Below, piece by piece: positions 54,401 through 64,000 of a stretch of DNA of 64,000 bases (position 1 is the stretch's first letter; the number at the start of each line of letters is the position of its first letter). Origin of the DNA: Merluccius polli (Eukaryota > Chordata > Actinopteri > Gadiformes > Merlucciidae); NCBI GenBank assembly GCA_030340625.1, contig JAOPHQ010003992.1, forward strand, positions 28,501 through 92,500, read 5' to 3'. The notes under the pieces were generated by a model. That model ran no database searches and was not told where the DNA came from. It was given only the letters and a program-made list of their open reading frames with translations. A program made the position numbers and the translations under genes.

Positions 54401-56044
54401 AGAAGGAGAGCGCTGAGTCTCATAGCCGTCAATGGTGGCCTTCCGTTCTCTGATCTCTTCCTAACACTGTCACTATTGTTAGGCTGCACTCACATGATGA
54501 GACACTTGGATGCAAGAAGAAAATGAAAAGTACAGTATCCATGCATTACAATTTTGATTAAAAAACACATTACAAAACACATTTTACAAAAACATCAATT
54601 ACATATGGAATGATGTAATGTAGATGTATATGCATATTATGGCTGAACAATATGCAAGGTGCAAAAAATCATATTGCGATATGATTCACGATTAGTGGGT
54701 GGGAATGATCATTTTTGCATCACAGTTTTAATTTTCACTGAAAAAACATTCAGATTATGTGTCATTTGTTGGGGGCTCTACCAAACAAACATGTTTTCTT
54801 ACATCTGGAGAACAAAATGTGAAGGCCAGGGCATCTCTGCAGCACTACATTACACTTCATTTATAATAGCATTATACATTTATATTTTACACATTTCCCC
54901 CTTATCAAAATATTTCATCATCATTATATTTTTCGATTCATTGTTCAGCCCTAATGCATATCCTGTATACACAGACACACACTTTGTGAGACAACCTGCT
55001 AGTAAAATTCCCACTGGCGCCACCATGCAGACTAACAGCAGGCACCATGCAAATAAGACGCTTGCACCTACCAGGAAGCCAGAGGAGTTGTCCAGGAGAC
55101 AGCGGAAACGGCACACAAAGCTTCGCTCCAGGAAGGAGGAGTTCTCCGGGGGGATTCTCTCGGGGTCATACTTCACCTGGTCGCTGCTGCACTGCAAGGC
55201 CGTCACTAACAGACACGGGCGGGGAGGGGGGGGGGGGGCGAACACAATAACAAGTATGATTCATGGCTCACAGTTAGCCCCGGTGACATGCTCACCGCAG
55301 CAGTCGGCTCGGTATTGTTTTGTGATCAAATGTTTTTATTTTACAAAGACAAAGACGCGGTGTACTACATAGCATAAACTAGATGATTGCTGTAGTGTAC
55401 ACAATAAAAACCAAAAGCAAAACCAAATAAAAACGTAATCCCAATAAAAATAGTGATGGGATATAAAACAAAAATAAAATACAATTACACTGCAGCCATC
55501 AACTTTAATTCTAATCAAAGTAGCTTAAGGTTAAGAATAAAACCTTTCTATCGCCCCATGGCTTTATCAACCCAAACCACTCGTGTTTTTTGTTTTTGCT
55601 CTGGTGGAAAGTGGGGGTGGTAAAATGTCAACACAAAGGTTTTATTCTGTGAAGAGGAGGCGACAGGAAATCAAGCAAATCACAGAGCACCACCATTATT
55701 ACCATTTATTCTACGAAATGTCAAATAGTTTCCAACAAAAGTGACGGCTATGGCGCAGCTTCAGTCTAAACGCACAGTGTTTCATCTCTCATCGCTCTGT
55801 GAAAGGAAATGGTAAATAGTCCAGAGTTCGACGTACTGTCTCCGCCTTGATCAGCTGCGTAGGGTTTGGGGTTGAGGGCGAAGTGGAGCTGCTCTCTGAA
55901 CATGCTCCGGTCGTCTGTGTGGATGAGCTCATACACACTCTGGTGGACCACGTCCGACTGCACAGCGGAGGGGAGGAGAACAAGGCAGGGTGTCATCATA
56001 TGGTCGTATTTTAACTCATCCGCATTTAATAATACCACCCTTTG

Positions 56045-56118
<74 letters not shown>

Positions 56119-57500
56119 TATATATATATATATATATATGTACATTTACATTCAGGGCATTTAGCAGACGCTTTTGTCCAAAGCGACTTACAATAAGTAC
56201 ATTTGTTAGGAGAAAGTGCAACACTAAACCACTATCAGTAGAGTAAGGATTTCACAAGAATGAGTTTCAAGCATAACTAATTGCTAAGTTAACCGATTGC
56301 CAGATTACAAAGGAGATAAGTGCGAACATACTAAGCGCAGAATATCAAAGTAAGAGCCAGGACATACAAACACAGAATGATTGCAAAGGTTTTTTAAAAA
56401 TTATTATTAATTAGAGGGGGTGGGGGGGGGGGGGGGGGGGGGTAGTAGAGGAAGGATGCTAAGCGGGGTCCAGGTGAACTCTGAACATATATATAAGTTA
56501 AGTTGCTACAGTCTACATTCAGAACAAGCAAAGGGGTCAACCTTCATAACAAACGGACCTTCATAACAAACGGAAAGTATATCAAAGTGATGATAGTGTT
56601 TGAATTAATTTTCTGTGCAGAGGCAAAGGTCGTCTTCTTGCAACTAGAGATTGAAAAATCAGCCGTTCACTCATTACTATTTCTCTTTCCCTCTCCAATA
56701 AACCTATTGGATATCAACAAGCTCATGTCTATCACATTTGTACTTTGGCTCTTCAAGCCCCACCAGTTGCGGAGGTTTGGAGGGACAAAGTCGAACACAT
56801 ACAGGAGCCCCACTGGTTGTTTGCTCCTGAGAGACCGCAGCTCATTTTAAGAGAAAGAGGTTCTGTGAGGTTTGTGGTTTGGCAGAGGATTGGCATTTTT
56901 GTACCACAAGAAAAACTTTGCATCATCACATACACATTTTTTTTCTTCTTCAGGTGAAACACAACGCTCTCGTACTCCTTGTGGACATTTAAACGGGAAC
57001 GTTTGCTCGCAGGAGTTCATTTTCTTTTTATTGAAACCTAATAGCACTTGTAATGTTTACACAATGAAATTATAGCTTTGCGTTACAAATGACTAACTTG
57101 ACAAAACTTGTTCCGATTTTATTTGCGCACTAGGGATGGGGCTTGGCCGCGTCAATCTGATTGAGCGGTGATTATACGGGGCGGCGGATAGTCCATCTGG
57201 TGTGGGTTAGACAACATGAGCAGCAGCTTCTTCCTTTGAGATTGTCACAGACCACTAACAATGAGCCATCACAGTCAGCTGTCAGCAGAGAGCAGAGTGA
57301 AGCCCTGAACATGAATCACACACTGCCTTTCTCCTGAGATGAGAAGAACCACAGAACTGCCGCTTCGGTCGGCCATTTTGAGTGCCATCATAACATGGAC
57401 CCACACCATTTTCTCTGACTATTTTTTTTTTTTTTGTATTTGTAACTTCTTTTTATTCAGAGGCGTTCATTGCACTGCACTGCCGGGGTTGCTAGAGAGC

Positions 57501-57538
<38 letters not shown>

Positions 57539-58444
57539 ACACTCGTATCGCATTTTTTTCGTGTAGGTCACTGTGAGTAGTGTCCATCACCACAACAGAG
57601 GGAGCGAGGGAGCCTAACCCCAAGATTGCGTTACAACTTTATTGTGGGCTTTGTGTGCCAGTGCAGATGCAAGAGAGATAATGAAAGAAGACAATTAGAA
57701 ACACATGTGCTATAGTACAATATACTGTGTTTTCATGGACTACCCCTATGAACAAACACATGTTGAATCTTGCCCTGTCTTTGGAATAATAAAAAAAGAA
57801 GACATTTCTGATTGAGCTATGCCCCCTGTAGTAATTCCTGCAAAGAGATTAAAGTGAGATTGCAGATTTGCTACGAGGCATTTCCGTCAGTGCCTGCCCA
57901 TTTTGGCTAAGTAACGCAGAATCTGAATCTCTTCTTTGATGATGAATGAAACATTTGTACTGATCCCAATACACTTTTTACTCTTTCAATAATACTTCCC
58001 CCGTTTTCACTAGTTAACAACTAAGTTTGACTTTTTTTTGGACTTGAAAACTATGAACTCAACTACTCATCAAACTCCAATTCCTGAATAGCTGTCAGCT
58101 GTCAGCTTCAACAGCAATTCATGTGAGAGATAGCTACTTTTTCCTCTTTTCTCTCATCACATGGCGAGACACTGCACCACGCTTTAGAGACCAATGTGTC
58201 AGTGAGCCCATCCCAGACGGCGTGGCATGCTGCCTGCCCTTCTCACCTGATGAAAGCCCAGGTAGTCTTGGATCGTGGGAGAGGAGTAGAAGACCAAACC
58301 CTCGCCGGTGACCACGATCACAAAACCGTTCAGCGCCTGCGCGTGGGAACAGAGACACAGGCCACACAGGTCAGATGAGCACACATATCATAGGCTTGTG
58401 TACACAATGTATGTTCACACACACACACACACACTCACAGATAT

Positions 58445-58504
<60 letters not shown>

Positions 58505-58550
58505 GCACCCACACACATGCACACACACAGATATGCACACACATAGATAT

Positions 58551-58596
<46 letters not shown>

Positions 58597-59395
58597 GCAT
58601 ACACTCACATACACACACACGCACAGAAAAAAAGACAGCTGTAAAAAGACTCACATGTACTAGCACACCTGTGCATAACATGCAGTCACACGCATGCACA
58701 CAAACACACTGCACCCTAACAACAACAACAACAACAACATACAATTTGGCGAATGTAAAAATGCCATCCTGGAGCTATTTCCCTGAATATAAGTTGTGAT
58801 TGAGCAACGCCTGGTGGAAGACATTTTGTTTGCACGGTGTTGACTCTGGCGTGCTGCGCTGTGTTTATCCTCCAGCAGGGCTTTCATCAATGGCAGCTTC
58901 TCATGGGGCCCTTTGTCCCGGACAGCAGACGACTCCAATGGGCTTGGCAATGCGAGAGGAAAGCCAAACATGCCACTCATCGGCAAGTGTAAAAAAAAAA
59001 ATGCACCTGACACATGAGTGTGAGTCAACAAGGCGCTGTGCGTGGAACAGAGGTTTTTGTCGAGTGCCACAGACCGTGGCGGGCCGCCTGGCAAGTGGCA
59101 CCAAAGCCGAATGTTTCACCTGTCATAACTTCCTGGTGAATGGAGGCGCTGCTGGATCAACGCCTGACGGACTGAACGCCTGACGGACTGAACGCCTGAC
59201 GGACTGAACGCCTGACGGACTGAACGCCTGACGGACTGAACGCCTGACGGACTGAACGCCTGACGGACTGGCAGATTAGCGCGCCAATGAACAACACTTG
59301 TTTTTATCACACATCTAGCCAGCTAGCAGCTAGCTAGCTAATTGGTCACATTTGGTCAATGGTCAATGGTTTTCTTTTTTGTTTTGTTTTAAGTA

Positions 59396-59473
<78 letters not shown>

Positions 59474-59633
59474 GTTTACTGAAATACACGTATACGATAC
59501 TATACAAAAATGAGTCATTATACTATTTTATTTATTGAGTGTTATTTAATCCTTTTGTACTGTGTGTCTTGATTTTATGTATTTTTTGTATGGACCTTGA
59601 GTCTGAAATAAAGCTTATCTATCTATCTATCTA

Positions 59634-59711
<78 letters not shown>

Positions 59712-61007
59712 CGTCCGTCCGTCCGTCCGTCCAAGGGCGTCAATTGGTTTTAGAAGTGGTGGGGACCAGGGGCCTCATTTATAAAGGTCTCTGCGCACGA
59801 AAATGTTGCGGAAACAGGGATGAAATGTGCGTACGCATCTTTCACCGCCAACGTCGTGATTTATAGGAAAAAACCTTGCGGAAAAGAGTGCGCAGTTCTA
59901 CGCATCCTTTCACCCTGGAGTAAAGCTCCCGCAAAGTTTTTCAAACAGTGAACTCCGGAGACGACCACAGGAAGAAGGTGGCGGTAATGCACTATATGTG
60001 TTTGCAAACCGCCAATAACGCCAAAAGAAGAAGATGCTGTAACCCCCGGAGCTCATTGCGGACCACATAGGCTATGAGTTATTTATTCATTTATATATTT
60101 ATTTTATGAAAAGCACCCATTATGAAATATGAATTAAAGCAAAATTATGTTCAACACACTACAGCCCTTTCAAATCACAATCCTCGGCCAGACCAACTGT
60201 ATCACTTAAACATTTAAATGAGCTTGATAAATAAGCCACAAAATAGACTTGCGTTGGTCTACTTCATTTAGAAGTACTTCGATCTCCGAATCCGAAAAAC
60301 GCGCTTTCTTTTTAAAAGGTGCATCCATTTTTCCGTCTAATGATTGGTCAGAAAAGGCTCCTTCCTACTTATAAATATGAAGTGATTAATTAGCATTGAC
60401 CTTTCAAAGACTATTATGGGATGGACTTGGGAGGAGCAGAGCGCTCGTGCACGCACGCCAAATTAGACGCACGTTGGTATTTATAACGAGAAGAGTGCGT
60501 ACAGGTGTGCGCAGCAAGGTTTTATAAATCGGAATGTTTTTGTGCGTACGCACATTCTGAGGTTTGGGCGTACGCAATGTTCTACGGAGGGTTTCACGCA
60601 GAGGTTTATAAATGAGGCCCCTGGGCTGGAGTGGGAACAAAATTCGGCGCGATTGTCAACGGGGGGGGGGGTCGCGGACCCAGCACCGGACCCGCCAGCC
60701 GCGGACCCAGCCGCGGACTCAGCCCCGGGCCCGGCCGCGGACCCGACCGCGGACTCAGCACCGAACCCGCCAACCGCGGACCCGGCCGCGGACTCACCCG
60801 CAGACCCGAGTCCACACACAGCCGGTGTGCATGCTGTGAGGATGTCATCGCGCCTATCGCATGATTTAGACTTGACGGTTTCGGTTGCGTATGTGGGGAT
60901 TTTTTTGGTCGCAATTGGTTTGCACATTTTTAAAAGTGGTGGGGACAAAATTCAAATTATAAATTGTGGTGGGGACATGTCCCCCCCGCCCCCCCCGTAA
61001 TCTACGC

Positions 61008-61071
<64 letters not shown>

Positions 61072-61995
61072 ACACACATTTGATTTAACATAAAACACAT
61101 AAAAATATGTATGTAAAAAATGAGAAATTTAAAAAATCCAATAGTTTTAGTATTTGCATTTGTCTGTTCCACCAAAGTAGAAAGTAGGGAAAAGAGAAAA
61201 GTAAATATTACTTTGAAGGGCATTTTCTGCACCTACAATTCGGGTCCCTTGGATTAGCTGTAGCAGCGTTTCCAGTAAGAGCTGCAAGATAGCCCCCGGG
61301 TTTGTCACACAGGCTAATATAAAGTTTAGGTTGGACGTGATTGCTCATATTGCGATGGGAACCAGTTGCGACAGTTGCAAAACTTGGCACTGGCAAAATA
61401 TAGAGGAAGTAATGTAACACCCGATGCCAAAACCAAGCTAAACAGGTTTTTGGCCATGTCCCTACTACTTTGTGTTGTGTACACATGACATGGCCGTGAT
61501 CTGTCTAATGTGCCACATTTCGATCAACTGGGATGAAAGGGAATGGGGCCAAGTCTGGTACCCGCAGCTAGATAATATCATTATGGGTTGGAACTCGCCT
61601 CAAACCAGTAGAAGAAATACTTTGGGATTTCAAGTGTTTTCACACATTTGCTGTGTAAATGTCTGTATACGGTGTGCGCTGAGTTAGCCAATAGTAACTT
61701 CCCAGCACCTGGTTAGCATTTTACGTTTTTTTGTCCTGAATGTGCGTTTACACAACACATCCTTTGATTGTCAACCCCTCGCTTCTTCCCCCCCCCCCCC
61801 CTCTCCCCACTCACATGTCACAGGTGTGGCGAGGTGTGTGTGTGTGTGTGGCTCAGGTGGGGGTGGGGGCAGGGCGGGGCGGGGGGGGGGTTACCTGGAG
61901 CAGGAAGTCGCCCTCGGAGAAGTTGGTGACGTCCAGGCCGCTCCGGGTCTGTCCGTTCCCGCTGGGACACATGGCGCTCTGCTTCTTCATGGTAG
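48308..61995 (-). CDS. ahr2: Aryl hydrocarbon receptor 2 (AHR2), exons 3-11; 5' end beyond the window
   Basis: The visible coding sequence is complement(join(48308..48415, 48698..50909, 51203..51344, 51574..51683, 54190..54392, 55072..55205, 55837..55957, 58247..58336, 61895..>61995)), 1072 codons plus stop. All junctions are GT-AG with consistent phase. It contains PAS-A, PAS-B with KHKLDFTP, SGYQFVH and the Ala of DFIIARQ, and a long transactivation exon. The bHLH exon (KRHRDRLN) is not found between 62 and 64 kb, so exons 1-2 lie past the right edge; in ahr1 the matching intron is 13.3 kb. AHR2 is the main dioxin-toxicity mediator in several fishes. The AHR2 call rests on the ATMKKQ linker, RQRAL-NAEGEAHLR after PAS-B, and a C-terminus unlike AHR1. 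The product would be about 1150 residues, long for the family because of a 110-residue repeat. Confidence 0.93.
48698..50909 (-). CDS. ahr2: ahr2 exon 10 (transactivation domain with 22-unit pentapeptide repeat)
   Basis: This 2212-bp exon has 737 full codons, against 508 in ahr1. It opens with NAEGEAHLRQRRLQLPFNF and TTGEALLYEV, then LLGCFLKQDETIYIQ. The acidic segment contains ELESLLNNDIFAYMD, the counterpart of ahr1 LLTNDEILSYIHD. Codons 360-469 are a perfect-phase pentapeptide repeat. A small Q-rich patch (QWQQNLQHQQQ) lies further on. The acceptor is TTCTCTAG|C and the donor CACACAG|GTAAGC. Confidence 0.94.
49502..49831 (-). repeat. In-frame 15-bp minisatellite in ahr2, 22 units
   Basis: Read on the coding strand this is 22 consecutive 15-bp units encoding TLSNQ, VLSNQ, ALSNH and so on, then ALANQ/TLANQ variants. 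The middle alternates ALSNQ-ALSNH, giving a 30-bp higher-order period, while both ends are more diverged. The total of 330 bp is a multiple of three. The plus strand is also open throughout because the unit length is divisible by three. Confidence 0.97.
51203..51344 (-). CDS. ahr2: ahr2 exon 9 (end of PAS-B)
   Basis: It encodes IKTGESGLTVFRLLSKSGG through RPDFIIARQRAL. Ala in FIIARQ is at the position equivalent to mouse Ala375. The length is 142 bp with the same phases as ahr1 exon 9. Confidence 0.93.
51574..51683 (-). CDS. ahr2: ahr2 exon 8 (PAS-B)
   Basis: It encodes GKVVLGYSETELCMRG, SGYQFVHAADMMYCADNHLR. The donor CGCA|GTAGGT is moderate but forced by phase. The length is 110 bp, as in ahr1. 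Confidence 0.93.
53038..54043. mobile_element. Possible outer transposon containing a nested element
   Basis: The left end is AAAGGGACCA and the right end in reverse is AAAGGCACCA. The weak similarity suggests degraded terminal repeats of an older insertion around the element at 53202-53851. Confidence 0.35.
53202..53851. mobile_element. Nonautonomous DNA transposon with 12-bp TIRs
   Basis: Perfect terminal inverted repeats GCGTTTCCACCG at 53202-53213 and its complement at 53840-53851. Subterminal AGGAACTTT/AAAGTTCCT pairs extend the symmetry. Size about 650 bp with no transposase. Confidence 0.75.
54190..54392 (-). CDS. ahr2: ahr2 exon 7 (PAS-B start)
   Basis: It encodes ALKFQGRLKYLHGQ through QLALFSIAVPVQAPSILEIR to KHKLDFTPMGIDN. 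The Cys of the ahr1 PMACDAK segment is Ile here. The length is 203 bp, as in ahr1. Confidence 0.94.
55072..55205 (-). CDS. ahr2: ahr2 exon 6
   Basis: It encodes MTALQCSSDQ through PPENSSFLERSFVCRFRCLL and SSGFL. The acceptor CTGTTAG|TGACG was chosen over the CTTGCAG 12 bases further in, because it gives the 134-bp length conserved with ahr1. Using the inner site would remove four codons without breaking the frame. Confidence 0.9.
55837..55957 (-). CDS. ahr2: ahr2 exon 5 (PAS-A)
   Basis: It encodes SDVVHQSVYELIHTDD to ADQGGD, four codons shorter than ahr1 exon 5 in the loop after LNP. The acceptor is GTGCAG|TCG and the donor GACA|GTACGT. Confidence 0.92.
55958..58246 (-). other. ahr2: ahr2 intron 4
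   Basis: It holds (AT)n at 56049-56115, a dispersed repeat core at 56142-56197, a G-run block at 56411-56441 and (AT)n near 57505-57535. No exon is supported. Confidence 0.6.
56142..56197 (+). repeat. Teleost dispersed repeat core, intact copy
   Basis: ACATTTACATTCAGGGCATT is followed by TAGCAGACGC, then TTTTGTCCAAAGCGACTTAC. I recognise this as a block repeated at very high copy number in teleost genomes. Degraded copies lie at 32690 and 62747. Confidence 0.7.
58247..58336 (-). CDS. ahr2: ahr2 exon 4 (PAS-A core)
   Basis: Exactly 30 codons, ALNGFVIVVTGEG to DYLGFHQ. The acceptor is CGCGCAG|GCG and the donor CATCAG|GTGAGA. It aligns with ahr1 exon 4 without gaps. Confidence 0.94.
59161..59270 (+). 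repeat. 16-bp minisatellite, 7 units
   Basis: Perfect units CGCCTGACGGACTGAA start at 59161 and recur every 16 bp, the last being partial. Confidence 0.97.
59399..59471. repeat. (AT)n microsatellite
   Basis: About 36 AT units. Confidence 0.97.
59733..61008. mobile_element. Nonautonomous element, host of a nested MITE
   Basis: The left end reads AAGGGCGTCAATTGG, then AGAAGTGGTGGGGAC. The right end reads in reverse TAGGCGTAGATTACGGGG with GTCCCCACCAC nearby, a pattern I recall from a common fish repeat. The inverted ends are imperfect. The internal GC-rich part at about 60665-60830 is a tandem array of CGCGGACCCG-like units. Confidence 0.6.
59766..60624. mobile_element. Nested MITE with perfect TIRs
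   Basis: The terminal inverted repeat CCAGGGGCCTCATTTATAAA is perfect at both ends apart from the outermost base. Subterminal GTGCGTACGCA appears in inverted form at both sides. About 860 bp, no transposase. It is inserted in the element at 59733-61008. Confidence 0.8.
61895..61995 (-). CDS. ahr2: ahr2 exon 3 (bHLH to PAS-A linker)
   Basis: It encodes ATMKKQSAMCPSGNG through NFSEGDFLLQ. The acceptor is ATTTTTCCAG|CT and the donor CTCCAG|GTAACC. It is the most 5' AHR exon in the window, and its incoming phase requires one base from exon 2. Confidence 0.9.
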
Positions 61996-62264
61996 CTGGA
62001 AAAATAAAAAAAAAGGAAGGGGGGGGGGGGTGGGGGGGGGGCAGAGGGAGGGAACATGTTAGCACGCTAACACAAATCGTTTTTGTTTTTTTTGTGGGCT
62101 TTTTTTTTTTTTTTACCGGGGATTTAATTCGATTTTTGTCCTTTTGTTGGACACACAACTTTCCCCCTATCAGTTTTGGTAAGAAACCTGTTCTCAACAA
62201 AAGGTGTATTGTTTTAGCGTTGGTGGTGTATGGTATGCGTGCGCACGTGTACGTGTGTGTGTGC

Positions 62265-62303
<39 letters not shown>

Positions 62304-62647
62304 TGTGTGTGTGTAGAGGGGTGGTGTGACGAAGGCCGTGAGGTGGGCGGGGTTAGCAAAATGGCCACTGTCTCCTCCACATGCCGCAGTCTTTACGTTG
62401 CTTTCCTTTCGGGTTTGGTGTTTTGTTATACTTCCCGACTGAATACGTCCAATCACGCTGTCCTTCAGCCAACCTTGTCGTGCTGTTTATCTCCCTGGGC
62501 TCACACTCCCCCCCCCCCCCTTCACACCTGCTTCATATAAACATTAAATCGTCGTCACCCTTTCATTTCCTGACCATGGCCTTCACTTTCATGATGTCAC
62601 GGCTCCGGCGTTAAAACTGCTTGGTTTGCCGTCGACAGAGGACACAG

Positions 62648-62650
<3 letters not shown>

Positions 62651-62705
<55 letters not shown>
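62651..62705. repeat. (AC)n microsatellite
   Basis: About 27 AC units. Confidence 0.97.
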
Positions 62706-62708
<3 letters not shown>

Positions 62709-62746
62709 ATGTCCATGTGAGCAAAGGGCCAATGACTTAACAGACA

Positions 62747-62795
62747 CATTTACATTCAGGGCAATTGGCAGACACTTTTGTCCAATGCGACATAT
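62747..62795 (+). repeat. Degraded copy of the teleost dispersed repeat core
   Basis: ACATTTACATTCAGGGCAAT is followed by TGGCAGACACTTTTGTCCAA, matching the copy at 56142 with substitutions. Confidence 0.65.
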
Positions 62796-63223
62796 ATCAC
62801 TGTCAGTATAACAAGTTCCTAGTGTGAGGTACAGTATATGGCTTCTTAGACCCTTCTAAATATATATATATATATATATATATAACCCTATGTATTGTGT
62901 TTTTCAAAAGCCAGTCGCAGGGGAACAGGGGTTTCAGGAAAACGGTCTTCGGACCGACATTTTGTTTTCATACATTTTTTATAAACTGAGGTACTGGAGT
63001 CAACAACACAAAAAGGGAAATTTCCATTCCCCAAAGCATGTGCATTAGCAGCATAACCAAATCTAACAGATTCTCAACAATAATAACTTCTGTATTCATG
63101 GCTTTTATTTTACTTAGGCTGTATTTCACTTTATTTCATAACACAGCGCAATTGTTGCACTAAAACCTCCCAAAAATGTATTAACCTCTTTGTTGGTGTA
63201 ATTGCTTCCTTAGAGTGTCTGCT

Positions 63224-63257
<34 letters not shown>

Positions 63258-63479
63258 TGTGCGTGTGCGTGTGTGCGTTTGTGTGCGCGTGTGCGTCCAT
63301 ATGGCACTGTTTAGTTCACCGGTCACTGACTAATAACTGAAAACGGTCATTGTTGGGTTTCACAAGACATCGGCTTCGCGAGTCAACTCTGGAGGATGAT
63401 GTGCGAGGTCGCCATTTGTCGCGCAGCATACAAACATACGATTGAGATGACGATCATGTTTCCGCCTCAATCACTCGGA

Positions 63480-63660
63480 TTGAGATGCTAGGCTACGCGG
63501 CTGACACGTGCGCGCGTCTGCCGCCGCCGCGCACGCAGGGCTCGGAAAAACACCAGCCCCTAGTGAGCGGGCCGAGTGTGACACACATGCACTCGGTGGA
63601 TTCTGTTAAGGTAATTAGTGCAACCGGAGGACCGTTTCCAACTGTTACCGGCGCATGAGG
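63480..63660. promoter_or_regulatory. CpG-rich block upstream of ahr2 exon 3
   Basis: It contains the palindromic E-box CACGTG (63505-63510), GCGCGC and a GCGTG core on the minus strand (63536-63532). It may be an internal regulatory element or alternative promoter of ahr2. Confidence 0.3.
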
Positions 63661-64000
63661 CAAATACCAGCCGCTGCTATGTCAGCTCGTACATTCAGGA
63701 CCGAGGTGCTCTTTGCATATCGTGTAACACGGTTCCATTAAGAGGAGGGTTACAAAAGACACCGTTTTCGGGAAGGCTGTCAAGGTCGTAACGCCGTGAC
63801 AGGCATTTTTTTATTCATCAGAGCCATGGCTAGTAAGGGTAAACCGAGCTTTGGCAGGAGGTGGGAGAGCGAGGGAGAGAGGGGGGAGAGAGTTTAGAAG
63901 TTGAGATCATTGCCAAGTACAATAGCTGGCACTGGGCTCCAGTGTTTGTTTTGGCTTTACCAATACCCTGCCACGTTTCACAGACACGAACAGAGCGCCC

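Larger units (their letters stand above)
59617..61072. repeat. Tetranucleotide array split by an inserted element
   Basis: TATC, TGTC and CGTC tetranucleotides run from 59617 to 59732, and (TATC)n resumes from about 61007 to 61072. The intervening DNA is the transposon at 59733-61008. Confidence 0.8.
58337..61894 (-). other. ahr2: ahr2 intron 3
   Basis: It carries (CA)n blocks (58440-58605), a 16-bp minisatellite (59161-59270), (AT)n (59399-59471) and a transposon-in-transposon-in-microsatellite complex (59617-61072). No exon is supported. Confidence 0.6.
61996..64000 (-). other. ahr2: ahr2 intron 2 (continues past the window)
   Basis: No bHLH exon is found here. It holds (GT)n at about 62250-62315, (AC)n at 62651-62705, a dispersed repeat copy at 62747-62795, a GT array at 63224-63300 and a CpG-rich block at about 63480-63660. 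Confidence 0.6.

Noticed and set aside
59161..59270. CRISPR-like array
   Set aside because: Direct 16-bp repeats without spacers in a vertebrate intron; a minisatellite.
61740..62540. 266-codon plus-strand ORF
   Set aside because: It runs antisense through ahr2 exon 3 and a (GT)n array, with low-complexity composition.
61996..64000. ahr2 bHLH exon
   Set aside because: I searched for the KRHRDRLN-coding signature on the minus strand and did not find it; exons 1-2 are beyond the window.

Overview
This is teleost fish nuclear DNA. It holds two multi-exon genes for aryl hydrocarbon receptors (AHR, bHLH-PAS ligand-activated transcription factors), head to tail on the minus strand. I reconstructed both exon by exon from splice sites, reading phase and family motifs. 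The downstream gene (11217-41317) is complete: 11 coding exons, 943 residues, AHR1 type with a glutamine-rich transactivation region. The upstream gene (48308 to beyond 61995) is AHR2 type. Exons 3-11 are present and the bHLH exons lie past the right edge. A tandem AHR1/AHR2 pair is a known teleost arrangement. The two genes share intron phases and several exon lengths (90, 134, 203, 110 and 142 bp), as expected of an old tandem duplication.

The most distinctive coding feature is a 330-bp in-frame tandem repeat in the large ahr2 transactivation exon: 22 units of 15 bp encoding pentapeptides of the type ALSNQ/ALSNH.

The left 9 kb is outside the AHR genes. On the plus strand I find a phase-consistent four-exon model (2780-4328, 106 residues, poly(A) signal at 4358) that I do not recognise. 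Two further plus-strand exons (8314-8399 and 8579-8629, poly(A) signal at 8727) look like the 3' end of a gene converging on ahr1. The two sets may be one locus, because a weak alternative donor in exon 4 joins them in frame as a 150-residue protein.

Layout: 1-2.7 kb, repeats and unassigned; 2.7-8.7 kb, plus-strand exons; about 9.1-11.2 kb, probable ahr1 3'UTR; 11.2-41.3 kb, ahr1, with a 13.3-kb intron 2; 41.9-42.1 kb, CpG-rich candidate ahr1 promoter; 42.2-48.3 kb, intergenic and ahr2 3'UTR; 48.3-64 kb, ahr2. Noncoding DNA is packed with dinucleotide microsatellites, long poly(C)/poly(G) tracts and nested nonautonomous transposons. That density would fit a gadiform (cod-like) fish, but this is inference.

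The products should act in one pathway. Cytosolic AHR binds planar aromatic ligands through PAS-B, moves to the nucleus, pairs with ARNT and activates genes such as cyp1a.
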